This document shows, piece by piece, positions 17,006-24,948 of a stretch of 64,000 nucleotides of DNA. The DNA is from Crossiella sp. SN42. GTDB taxonomy: Bacteria > Actinomycetota > Actinomycetes > Mycobacteriales > Pseudonocardiaceae. Position 1 is the stretch's first letter, and every line of letters begins with the position of its first letter. The stretch is taken from contig NZ_JAMHIV010000024.1 in assembly GCF_023897065.1 (NCBI RefSeq), forward strand, positions 62,001-126,000. Reading direction: 5' to 3'. The position numbers and the translations under genes were made by a program. Under the pieces are notes generated by a model, which saw only the letters and a list, made by a program, of their open reading frames with translations, ran no database searches and had not been told where the DNA came from.

Positions 17006-19861
17006 TCATCCTCCGCCGTTGCCGCCGCCCCGGCCGCGGCCTGGGTCACCGCCGGGTGGGTCCTCCCCGCTGGTCCTGGACGGCCTGGTCGGCGTGGTGG
17101 TCGGCTTGCAGCTCGGCCACGGCCAGACCCCGCAGGTGGGGTTCGGGTTGCTGGTGGTCTGCTTGGAGCTGGTCGGCTGCTCGCTGCTGCTGCTGGTGGG
17201 CGGGGCCGAGGAGCTCGTGGGGGTGGAGCTGGTCGAGGCGGCGCTGGTGGTGGTCGCCGGCGCCTCGAACTGGCCGATCGGCTTGGCGGCGGGGAAGGGT
17301 TCGACCTTGGTGCCGTTGAGGTAGGCGTCCATGAACTCCTTCCACACCCAGCCCGGCTCGTCCTTGCCGTACATGTCCTTCGGCGTGGACTGCAGCTTGC
17401 CGGCGTTCCACTTGCCCTTGAGGATCTCGTTCTTGTCGGTGCCCACCCAGACCGCGGTGGAGATCGACGGGGTGTAGCCCACCATCCAGGCACGGGAGTT
17501 GTGCGGGCTGCCCTTCTCCTTCTCGTACTGGTGAGTGCCGGTCTTGGCGGCCGAGGGCCGGTCGTTGTCGAGCGGCACGGTGGAGTACTTGGCCACCGGC
17601 TTGAGCGCCTCGGTCACGTTGCGCGCGATGTCGGTGTTGCGCTGGCTGTTCGACTGGTCGAAGGCGGGCTTGGCGGCCTTGTCGAACTGGTACTTCACGT
17701 TGCCCGCGGAGTCGGTCACCTTGGCCACGAAGTGCTGTTCGATCTTCATGCCGTCGTTGGCGAAGGTCGCGTAGGCCGCGGACATGTCCATGGTCCGTAC
17801 TTCGTAGCTGCCCAGCGCGATACCCGCCATCGGGGAGGCGCCGCTGCCGAGGCCGAGGGTCGGCTTGTCGTTGATCTCAGACGGAATCCCGGCCTCGATC
17901 GCGGCGTTGGCCACCGATTTTGTGCCCACCTTCAGGGCGAGGTCGACGAAGGCGGTGTTGACCGAGTACTGCGTCATCTCCCGGATCGAGCACATGGTGC
18001 ACGGGTATCCGCCGCGGCTGGCGTTGGTCACGGTGTAGCCGGGCGAGCCCTTGCTGGCGGAGAAGGTCCGCGGCGAGCTGCTGTCGAAGGTCGAGCCGAG
18101 GCCGATCTCCTTCTCCAGCGCCGCCGCGACCACGAAGGCCTTGAACGAGGAGCCCGGCGGCTGGGAGGCCTTGGCGTAGTCGAAGCCCTTGCCGTCCTTG
18201 CTGCCGTAGTAGGCCAGGATGCCGCCGGTCTTCGGGTCGGTGGCGACCAGGGCCGAGCGCAGGTTCTCCGGCTGGCCCTTGGCGAAGACCACCTTCTGCA
18301 CGGCGGCCTCTGCGGCCTCCTGGGCCTTCTTGTCGATCGTGGTGGTGATCGTGTAGCCGTTCTTGCGGATCGCCGCCGCGCTGATCTTGTTGCGGTCCAG
18401 TTCGGCCTCGACCTGCTGCTGGATCAGCGCCTTCGTGCCCTGCAGGCCGCCCTTGGCCCTGATCGCGTCCTGCCGGTCGCGCAGCTGGCCGGGCTTGTCG
18501 CCGTCCTCGGGGAACTGCATCTGGTCCCGGGCGGCCTTCTGGATCTTGCCGTTCTCGACCATCTTGTCGAGCACGTCGTTCCAGCGCTTGACCGACTTCT
18601 CCCGGTTGATCGCCGGGTCCCACTCGTACGGGCGCTGGATGACCGCGGCCAGCAGGGCGGCTTCCTCAGGGCGGTTGATCTCCTTGGCGCTCTTGTTGAA
18701 GTACGCCTTGGCCGCCGCCTCGATGCCGTCGGCGCCGCGGCCGAAGGCGATCACGTTGAGGTAGTTGGTGAGGATGTCGTCCTTCTCGTACTGGGTGTTC
18801 ATCTTGGCGGCCTTGACCAGCTCGGTGAACTTGCGGGTCAGCGACCGCTCGTCGTCACCGGTGGAGATCTTGATGTACTGCTGGGTGATGCCGGAGCCGC
18901 CGCCGGTGCCGCCGGTGAGGTTGTTGAACACCGCGCGCAGGATGCCGATCGGGTCGAAGCCCGGGTTCTCGTAGAAGTTCTTGTCCTCGGTCGAGAGCAC
19001 CGCGTCTCTGATGACCTGCGGGATCTCCTGGAACTTCAGCTGGACCCGCTCACCGCCCTGCGGCACGATCTTGCCGAGCTCGCTGCCGTCCGCGTAGTTG
19101 ATCGTGACGACCTGCTTGACGTCGGCGAAGACCTCTTCGGGCGTCTTCACCGTGACGAACTGGTAGGCGATCACGAAGGCCAGCACCGGGGCGATGATGC
19201 CGATGGCGGCCAGCACGTAGCCGGTGCGGCGGACCCGGCGCCAGATCTTCTTCTTGCGCAGTTTCCGTTCCTCCTCCGGGTCCAGCTCGTCGGCTTGGAC
19301 GACGTGGGTGTCGTCGTAGTCCGGGTCGCCCGGCAGGGGTTCGCGGTGGGTGAGCAGCTCTGGCTCACGCGGGTAGCCGTCGTCGACCGGGGGGAGCATG
19401 TCGGTGGGCATGTCCGACGGGTGCTGCTGGCGGGGCGGGCCGCCGAAGCCGCCGTTCGGGCCGGGGCCGCCGGGGCCGCCGTTGAACGGGGGGCGCTGGC
19501 CGGGCGGCATGGGCGCGCCGCCGGGGGGCGTGTTCGGACCGCCGTGGCCCATCGGTGCGCCGCGGGGCGGGGTGTTCGGGCCGCCGGGACCCATGGGCAT
19601 GCCGGGGGGTGGCATCGGCCCGCCGCGGGGCGGGGTGCCGGGACCGCCGGGGGGCATGGGCCTGCCGCCCTGGGGCGGCATCGGGGGGCGCGGGCCGCCG
19701 GGCGGCGGGCCGTGTGGCCCACCCGGCGGCGGGCCCTGGCGGGGGCCCGGTGGCGGAGTGTCGTCTTCGTCCCAGTTGGGCACCCACTGACCGGTGTGCT
19801 CACCGGTCTCCTCGGGTCCACCCGGTCGGCCGTCACGCCGTCGGTCGTCGCGCTCGTTCAC
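17006..19861 (-). CDS. ponA: Class A penicillin-binding protein (PonA-type)
   Basis: 951 residues. A cytoplasmic Pro/Gly/Met-rich N-terminus (about 30-150, with tandem GGPNTPPRGAPM units) and an acidic stretch precede one membrane helix (about 214-236). The GT51 glycosyltransferase domain follows, with EDKNFYENPGFD (about 292-303, catalytic Glu) and GGSGITQQYIK. The transpeptidase domain has SSFK (571-574), SVN (about 633) and KTGT (about 773). A Ser/Thr/Pro-rich periplasmic tail ends the protein. It polymerises and cross-links peptidoglycan. The GTG at 19861 has a GGAAGG site; an ATG at 19888 lacks one. It follows the DUF5318 gene. Confidence 0.95.
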   Translation of the reverse strand: MNERDDRRRDGRPGGPEETGEHTGQWVPNWDEDDTPPPGPRQGPPPGGPHGPPPGGPRPPMPPQGGRPMPPGGPGTPPRGGPMPPPGMPMGPGGPNTPPRGAPMGHGGPNTPPGGAPMPPGQRPPFNGGPGGPGPNGGFGGPPRQQHPSDMPTDMLPPVDDGYPREPELLTHREPLPGDPDYDDTHVVQADELDPEEERKLRKKKIWRRVRRTGYVLAAIGIIAPVLAFVIAYQFVTVKTPEEVFADVKQVVTINYADGSELGKIVPQGGERVQLKFQEIPQVIRDAVLSTEDKNFYENPGFDPIGILRAVFNNLTGGTGGGSGITQQYIKISTGDDERSLTRKFTELVKAAKMNTQYEKDDILTNYLNVIAFGRGADGIEAAAKAYFNKSAKEINRPEEAALLAAVIQRPYEWDPAINREKSVKRWNDVLDKMVENGKIQKAARDQMQFPEDGDKPGQLRDRQDAIRAKGGLQGTKALIQQQVEAELDRNKISAAAIRKNGYTITTTIDKKAQEAAEAAVQKVVFAKGQPENLRSALVATDPKTGGILAYYGSKDGKGFDYAKASQPPGSSFKAFVVAAALEKEIGLGSTFDSSSPRTFSASKGSPGYTVTNASRGGYPCTMCSIREMTQYSVNTAFVDLALKVGTKSVANAAIEAGIPSEINDKPTLGLGSGASPMAGIALGSYEVRTMDMSAAYATFANDGMKIEQHFVAKVTDSAGNVKYQFDKAAKPAFDQSNSQRNTDIARNVTEALKPVAKYSTVPLDNDRPSAAKTGTHQYEKEKGSPHNSRAWMVGYTPSISTAVWVGTDKNEILKGKWNAGKLQSTPKDMYGKDEPGWVWKEFMDAYLNGTKVEPFPAAKPIGQFEAPATTTSAASTSSTPTSSSAPPTSSSSEQPTSSKQTTSNPNPTCGVWPWPSCKPTTTPTRPSRTSGEDPPGGDPGRGRGGGNGGG

Positions 19862-19943
19862 GAAAAGGCCCTTCCACCGCCGTCGCACGGTGCGACGTCG
19901 TTTGGCGGTCGTTCGTCAGTACGTACCAGCGACATGAGCTGGA

Positions 19944-20348
19944 TCACTCCGCGGCGGTCTTCCTTTGGGAGCTGCCGCTGCGCAGGCCACCCGTCCCGAG
20001 GACGTATGACTGCACCAGGTGGTTCCAGCTGCAGGTGCGGCACACCTCGACTACGTAAACGCTGAACTCCACAAAAAGGGTTGCCATGCGCGCGAGTTCT
20101 TCAGCTGTGCGGGCCGAACCCGCAGCGTGCTTGAGCTCGTCGCCGTACACCCAGGACACCAGCGTCAGGGGTTCCTTGCGGCACACAGGACAGGTCACCG
20201 TGCTGGGTTCGCCGTGGAACTTCGCCGCGCGGAGCAGGTATGGACTGGCGTCGCACACCTCCATGACCCCAGAACGGCCGGCGTAGACCTCCGCGAGCAG
20301 CGCACGGCGCTGCAACGCGTAGTCCACCACCTGCCGCTGGGTTCGCAC
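19944..20348 (-). CDS. DUF5318 family zinc-ribbon-like protein
   Basis: 134 residues with two CxxC pairs, CPVC (about 53-56) and CRTC (about 102-105), which suggests a small zinc-binding domain. The remainder is amphipathic helix. It is the counterpart of Rv0049, which lies in the same place between the padR gene and ponA1 in mycobacteria (from memory). Function unknown; its position suggests a link to cell-wall growth. The ponA start lies 82 bases further on. Confidence 0.75.
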   Translation of the reverse strand: MRTQRQVVDYALQRRALLAEVYAGRSGVMEVCDASPYLLRAAKFHGEPSTVTCPVCRKEPLTLVSWVYGDELKHAAGSARTAEELARMATLFVEFSVYVVEVCRTCSWNHLVQSYVLGTGGLRSGSSQRKTAAE

Positions 20349-20449
20349 CCCATCAGACTACGTGGCTGGCACAAGGTCCCGGTGAGCCGTTCAGGGCAGT
20401 GCTGCCGGGGCGTTGTCCATCTCACGCCCCGAAGCTGGTGGCTTCGATG

Positions 20450-20462
20450 TATCGGCCCGATA
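20450..20462. promoter_or_regulatory. Palindrome upstream of the PadR gene
   Basis: TATCGG-C-CCGATA is a perfect 13-base palindrome within ATGTATCGGCCCGATATAG, 41 bases before the padR start. Actinomycete PadR proteins bind short AT-flanked TATCG-type palindromes, so this is a plausible autoregulatory site. Confidence 0.55.
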
Positions 20463-20503
20463 TAGTCCGCCTGTTTGTCAGCCGAGCCAGGAGGAGGTGC
20501 CAG

Positions 20504-21031
20504 ATGCTGGAGCTGGCGATCCTCGGCATCCTGCACCGGGCCCCCATGCACGGCTACGAGCTGCGAAAACAGCTGGGCTGCCTGCTCTGTGGGCACCGGC
20601 CTGCCTTCTCCTTCGGCTCGCTCTACCCCACCCTGCGCCGGTTGCAGGACGCCGGGCTGATCGCCGAGGACGGCGGGGGCGCGGCGGCCACCGGGGGCCG
20701 GGCGCGGCGGGTCTACGGGCTCAGCGCGGCCGGCCGGGAGCACTTCGCCTGCCTGCTCGCCGAGGTGCAGCCGCAGCACTGGGAGGACGACTGCTTCGGC
20801 GTCCGCCTGGCCTTCTTCTCCCGCACGCCGCCGGCGACGCGGCTGCGGATCCTGGAGGGCAGGCGGCGCTGTGTGGCGGAACGGCGGGAACGGATCCAGT
20901 CCACGCTGGACCGCTCCTGCGAGCACGTCGACCACTACACCCGGCAGTTGCAGCGGCTCGGCCTGGACGGCGCCGACCGCGAGGTGCGGTGGCTGGACGA
21001 GCTGATCGAGGCGGAACACCGCCAGCCATGA
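20504..21031 (+). CDS. PadR family transcriptional regulator
   Basis: 175 residues. The N-terminal PadR winged helix begins [20 protein letters not shown] and contains [19 protein letters not shown] and [13 protein letters not shown]. The C-terminal half is the helical dimerisation domain with a [13 protein letters not shown] ending. AGGAGGAGG precedes the ATG at 20504. It lies 26 bases upstream of the inositol phosphate synthase gene, as Rv0047c does for ino1, so it probably controls this operon through the palindrome at 20450. Confidence 0.9.
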   Translation: MLELAILGILHRAPMHGYELRKQLGCLLCGHRPAFSFGSLYPTLRRLQDAGLIAEDGGGAAATGGRARRVYGLSAAGREHFACLLAEVQPQHWEDDCFGVRLAFFSRTPPATRLRILEGRRRCVAERRERIQSTLDRSCEHVDHYTRQLQRLGLDGADREVRWLDELIEAEHRQP

Positions 21032-21057
21032 GGATGACTGTGAAGGAGGACCCGGCC

Positions 21058-22143
21058 ATGTCCGGAGACCGCCGCAAGGTGCGGGTGGCCATCGTCGGCG
21101 TCGGGAACTGCGCCGCCTCGCTGGTGCAGGGCGTGCAGTACTACCGCGACGCCGACCCCGGCAGCCGGGTGCCCGGCCTGATGCACGTGCAGTTCGGCGA
21201 CTACCACGTGCGCGACATCGAGTTCGTGGCCGCCTTCGACGTGGACGCCAAGAAGGTCGGCGCCGACCTGTCCGAGGCGATCCTGGCCAGCGAGAACAAC
21301 ACCATCAAGATCTGCGACGTGCCGCCGCTGGGCGTGCCGGTGCAGCGCGGGCACACCCTGGACGGGCTGGGCCACTACTACCGGGAGACCATCCAGGAGT
21401 CCGACGAGCAGCCGGTGGACGTGGCGCGGGCCTTACGCGAGGCCGAGGCCGACGTGCTGGTCTCCTACCTGCCGGTGGGCTCGGAGGCGGCGGACCGCTT
21501 CTACGCCCAGGCCGCCATCGACGCGCGGGTGGCCTTCGTCAACGCGCTGCCGGTGTTCATCGCCAGCGACCCGGTGTGGGCGGAGAAGTTCCGCGCCGCT
21601 GGCGTGCCGATCGTGGGCGATGACATCAAGTCCCAGGTCGGCGCGACCATCACGCACCGGGTGCTGGCCAAGCTGTTCGAGGACCGGGGCGTGATCCTGG
21701 ACCGCACCATGCAGCTCAACGTGGGCGGCAACATGGACTTCATGAACATGCTGGAGCGGGACCGCCTGGAGTCCAAGAAGGTCTCCAAGACCCAGGCGGT
21801 CACCTCCCAGGTCGAGCACGACCTCGGCGCCCGCAACGTGCACATCGGCCCGTCGGACTACGTGGCCTGGCTGGACGACCGCAAGTGGGCCTACGTCCGG
21901 CTGGAGGGCCGCGCCTTCGGCGACGTGCCGCTGAACCTGGAGTACAAGCTGGAGGTCTGGGACTCGCCCAACTCCGCGGGCGTGATCATCGACGCGGTGC
22001 GCGCGGCCAAGATCGCGCTGGACCGCGGTATCGGCGGCCCGGTGCTCTCCGCCTCCTCCTACTTCATGAAGTCCCCGCCGGAGCAGTACGACGACTCCGC
22101 GGCCAGGGAGAAGGTCGAGCGGTTCATCCGCGGCGAGGACTGA
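21058..22143 (+). CDS. ino1: Inositol-3-phosphate synthase
   Basis: 361 residues, the actinobacterial short form. It converts glucose 6-phosphate to 1L-myo-inositol 1-phosphate, the first step to mycothiol and phosphatidylinositol. Seen: NAD-binding [13 protein letters not shown] (about 12-24), [14 protein letters not shown], and [12 protein letters not shown] with the conserved [12 protein letters not shown], and a [15 protein letters not shown] segment. The ATG at 21058 has AAGGAGGA upstream. Followed by a hairpin that ends inside the convergent monooxygenase gene boundary. Confidence 0.95.
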   Translation: MSGDRRKVRVAIVGVGNCAASLVQGVQYYRDADPGSRVPGLMHVQFGDYHVRDIEFVAAFDVDAKKVGADLSEAILASENNTIKICDVPPLGVPVQRGHTLDGLGHYYRETIQESDEQPVDVARALREAEADVLVSYLPVGSEAADRFYAQAAIDARVAFVNALPVFIASDPVWAEKFRAAGVPIVGDDIKSQVGATITHRVLAKLFEDRGVILDRTMQLNVGGNMDFMNMLERDRLESKKVSKTQAVTSQVEHDLGARNVHIGPSDYVAWLDDRKWAYVRLEGRAFGDVPLNLEYKLEVWDSPNSAGVIIDAVRAAKIALDRGIGGPVLSASSYFMKSPPEQYDDSAAREKVERFIRGED

Positions 22144-22148
22144 GCGGA

Positions 22149-22176
22149 CGGGGGCCGTGGTCAGCCGCGGCCCCCG
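22149..22176. terminator. Bidirectional terminator between ino1 and the monooxygenase gene
   Basis: CGGGGGCCG (22149-22157) pairs with CGGCCCCCG (22168-22176) to give a 9-bp GC-rich stem with a 10-base loop, directly after the ino1 stop and overlapping the 3' end of the converging monooxygenase gene. Confidence 0.55.
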
Positions 22177-23357
22177 ACCGGTTCGGCGAAGTCGATCCGG
22201 TGGTCGAAGATCCACGAGTGGCCGCTGGTCCGGGACAGGCGCCGGAGCACCACGCGCAGCGCCAGGTCCCGCAGCGCGACCGCGACCGGGTTGGTCAGGG
22301 TCTTCAGCCCGCCGCGCCGCTGCCCCTCGGCGATGATCTTCTCCACCCTGGGCCTGCGCAGCTGCTCGAACCGGCGCAGCGCGGGCCCGGGCTCCGGCAG
22401 GTCGCGCAGGCACTGGGCCAGGGTGATCGCGTCCTCGATGGCCATCGCCGCGCCCTGCCCGCTGGAGTTCGGCACCGCGTGCGCCGCGTCGCCGATCAGG
22501 CCGACCCGGCCGCTGGTCCAGTGCGGCAGGTTCGCCAGGTCGTAGAGGCCGAAGGGCTGGAACCAGCGGGACTCGCTGCCGGCCAGGATCGTGGTCGCGT
22601 CCGGCAGTTGACCGGCGAACCGCTCGATGAGGTGCTGCCGCCAGTACGCGGGGCCGCGCGCGGCGATCTCCGCGCGGCTGAGCTCCGGGTGCGGGAAGTT
22701 GACGCCCCAGTAGACGTCGCCGTCCGGCGCGGCGCCGTAGAGGAAGAAGCCCCGCCTGCCGAACACCATCCGGCCGGTGGCCGCGGGGGTGGGCCGGACC
22801 GGCAGCCCGGTGGTCCAGCCGCCGAGGCCGAGCAGGCCGGAGTAGCGGGGCGCGGGCGCGCCGGGGTCCATGATCCGGCGGACCGGGGAGTGCAGCCCGT
22901 CCGCGCCGATGAGCAGGTCACCTTCGGCGGTGCTGCCGTCGGCGAACTCGGCCACCACCCCGGCGGCGTGCGCGGTGTAGCCGACCAGCCGCTTGCCGTA
23001 CTGGACCCGCACGCCCGCCGCGAGCGCGGCCTGGAGCTCGCCGCGCCGCACGCCGAGGCTGTGCAGCTCCGGCTCCAGCGCCGCGGAGCCGTCGTCGAGC
23101 AGGCCGAGCCGCCGGCCCGCGCCGTCCAGGAACTCGGTCCGGTGGCTGACGTGCGCCCCGGGCGTCGCGCGCACCGCCTCGAGCAGACCGAGGGTGCGCA
23201 GCACGGACAGCCCGTTGGGGGCCAGCCCGAGGTAGGCGCCGATGCCGATCCCCGGTCCGCCGTGCGCCTCGTAGACCTCGGCGTCCAGCCCGACCTTGCC
23301 CAGCGCGGCGGCCAAGGTCGGCCCGCCGACCCCCGCGCCGATGATGATCACTCGCAT
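22161..23357 (-). CDS. FAD-dependent aromatic monooxygenase (PHBH-like)
   Basis: 398 residues. An N-terminal FAD Rossmann motif (IIIGAGVGGPTLAAALGK), a middle segment LLIGADGLHSPVR (the DG motif), and the GD motif VGLIGDAAHAVPNSSGQG identify a class A flavoprotein monooxygenase. Substrates of the family are often phenolic. It is divergent from a MarR gene across a 78-base gap with a palindrome, a common arrangement for ligand-induced aromatic catabolism or drug modification. Confidence 0.87.
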   Translation of the reverse strand: MRVIIIGAGVGGPTLAAALGKVGLDAEVYEAHGGPGIGIGAYLGLAPNGLSVLRTLGLLEAVRATPGAHVSHRTEFLDGAGRRLGLLDDGSAALEPELHSLGVRRGELQAALAAGVRVQYGKRLVGYTAHAAGVVAEFADGSTAEGDLLIGADGLHSPVRRIMDPGAPAPRYSGLLGLGGWTTGLPVRPTPAATGRMVFGRRGFFLYGAAPDGDVYWGVNFPHPELSRAEIAARGPAYWRQHLIERFAGQLPDATTILAGSESRWFQPFGLYDLANLPHWTSGRVGLIGDAAHAVPNSSGQGAAMAIEDAITLAQCLRDLPEPGPALRRFEQLRRPRVEKIIAEGQRRGGLKTLTNPVAVALRDLALRVVLRRLSRTSGHSWIFDHRIDFAEPVGGRG

Positions 23358-23391
23358 CGCTCTGCCCCCACGTAAGATGACTCCGGAAGAT

Positions 23392-23413
23392 ATTTCCTTC
23401 GATCGAACGAAAT
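23392..23413. promoter_or_regulatory. MarR-type operator between the monooxygenase and MarR genes
   Basis: ATTTC-C-TTCGATCGAA-C-GAAAT is a 22-base palindrome with one mismatched pair, in an AT-rich patch in the divergent promoter. It is the natural candidate site for the adjacent MarR protein. Confidence 0.65.
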
Positions 23414-23435
23414 AATATCCGGCCAGGGAGGACCC

Positions 23436-23897
23436 GTGTCAACGCACCGCGACGAGCTGGTGGCCCGGCTGGCCAACGCCGGTCGGCGGACCAGCGACGC
23501 CGCCGTCATGTTCCACAGCGCGCTCAGCGCCCGCCTGGACATCAGCGTCACCGACTGGAAGCTGCTCGGCCTGCTGGAAACCCACGGCCCACTCAGCGCC
23601 GGCGAGCTGTCCCAGCACTCCGGCCTGGCCCCCGCCTCCATCACCAGCGCGATCGACCGCCTGGCCAAACGCGGCTACGTGCACCGCAACCGCGACACCA
23701 CCGACGGCCGCCGAGTCCTGGTCGCCCTGGACGAGGGCCTGCTCCAGGGCGTGGACGCGCAGTTCGAGGGGTTCTTCCGCCGCCTCGGCGCGCTGGTGGA
23801 GCGCTACACCGACGCCGAGCTCGACCTGCTCGCCGGGTTCCTGGAGCAGAACGCGGCCCTCATGCGGGAAGCGACGGCCGAGCTGACCGAGCGCTAG
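23436..23897 (+). CDS. MarR family transcriptional regulator
   Basis: 153 residues with the winged helix-turn-helix: VTDWKLLGLLETHGPLSAGELS, then HSGLAPASITSAIDRLAKRGYVHR and the DGRRVLVALD wing. The GTG at 23436 has GGGAGG upstream. It probably represses the divergent flavin monooxygenase via the palindrome at 23392-23413. Its stop overlaps that of the converging alcohol dehydrogenase (CTAG). Confidence 0.9.
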   Translation: MSTHRDELVARLANAGRRTSDAAVMFHSALSARLDISVTDWKLLGLLETHGPLSAGELSQHSGLAPASITSAIDRLAKRGYVHRNRDTTDGRRVLVALDEGLLQGVDAQFEGFFRRLGALVERYTDAELDLLAGFLEQNAALMREATAELTER

Positions 23898-24919
23898 GGC
23901 TCGATCATGGTCATGCCCGCCGACGGGCTGGTGTGCAGCTGTGGCAGGGCCCGCGCCGCCTCCGTCAGCCCGATGGTGCGGGTGATCAGCCGGTCCGGCC
24001 GCAGCTTGCCGCCGCTGACCAGGGCCATCAGCTCGGGGTAGGCGTGGGCGGCCATGCCGTGGCTGCCCAGGACCGCCAGCTCGTGCGCGATCACCCGGCC
24101 CATCGGCAGGGGGGTGGGGCCGCCGGGGAGCAGGCCGACCTGGACGTGCCTGCCGCGGCGGCGCAGGCTGTTGATCGAGGCGGCGGCGGTGGCGGGGTGG
24201 CCGAGGGCGTCCAGGGAGACGTGCGCGCCGCCGCCGGTGAGCTCGCGGACCGCCTCGGCGGTGTCGCCGCCGTTGACGGTGGCGGTGGCGCCGAGCTGGG
24301 TGGCCAGGGACAGGGCTTCGTCGTTGATGTCGATGGCGATCACCTGGGCGCCGGCGGCGGCGGCGATCATCACCGCGGACAGGCCGACGCCGCCGCAGCC
24401 GTGCACCGCGACCCACTCGCCCGCCCGGGTGCGGGCGATGTCGCGGACCGCGCGGAAGGAGGTGGCGAAGCGGCAGCCCAGCGCGGCGGCGGTCTGGTAG
24501 GCCATGGTCTCGGGCAGCGGGATCAGGTTCGTCTCGGCGTGCCGGATGCGCACCACTTCGGCGTAGGAGCCCCAGTGGGTGAAGCCGGGCTGACTCTGCG
24601 CGGGGCAGACCTGCTGGTCACCGGCCTGGCAGGACGGGCAGCTGCCGCAGGCGTTGATGAAGGGCACGGTGACCCGGTCGCCTGGGTGGAACCGGCGCAC
24701 CTCCGCGCCGACCTCGCGCACGACTCCGGCCAGCTCGTGGCCGGGCACGTGCGGGAAGACCGTGATGTCCGCGTCGTGGCCCATCCAGCCGTGCCAGTCG
24801 CTGCGGCACAGGCCGGTGGCCGCCACCTCGATCACCGCGTCGGCCGGGCCGGGGGCCGGATCGGGCAGCTGTTCGACGGTGACCGGGCCGCCGAAGGAGT
24901 TGTAGACCACCGCGCGCAT
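23894..24919 (-). CDS. Zinc-dependent alcohol dehydrogenase
   Basis: 341 residues, full family length. Catalytic zinc ligands lie in GLCRSDWHGW (about 38) and PGHELAGVV (about 60); the structural zinc lobe is CGSCPSCQAGDQQVC; the Rossmann motif is HGCGGVGLSAVM (about 172). The GLCRSD and lobe pattern resemble the benzyl/aryl alcohol dehydrogenase-like branch. No regulator is adjacent on its 5' side; the large FAD/Fe-S gene is divergent 29 bases away. Substrate unknown. Confidence 0.88.
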   Translation of the reverse strand: MRAVVYNSFGGPVTVEQLPDPAPGPADAVIEVAATGLCRSDWHGWMGHDADITVFPHVPGHELAGVVREVGAEVRRFHPGDRVTVPFINACGSCPSCQAGDQQVCPAQSQPGFTHWGSYAEVVRIRHAETNLIPLPETMAYQTAAALGCRFATSFRAVRDIARTRAGEWVAVHGCGGVGLSAVMIAAAAGAQVIAIDINDEALSLATQLGATATVNGGDTAEAVRELTGGGAHVSLDALGHPATAAASINSLRRRGRHVQVGLLPGGPTPLPMGRVIAHELAVLGSHGMAAHAYPELMALVSGGKLRPDRLITRTIGLTEAARALPQLHTSPSAGMTMIEP

Positions 24920-24948
24920 GAGCGAAACCTAACCCGGCTCTGCACAAT

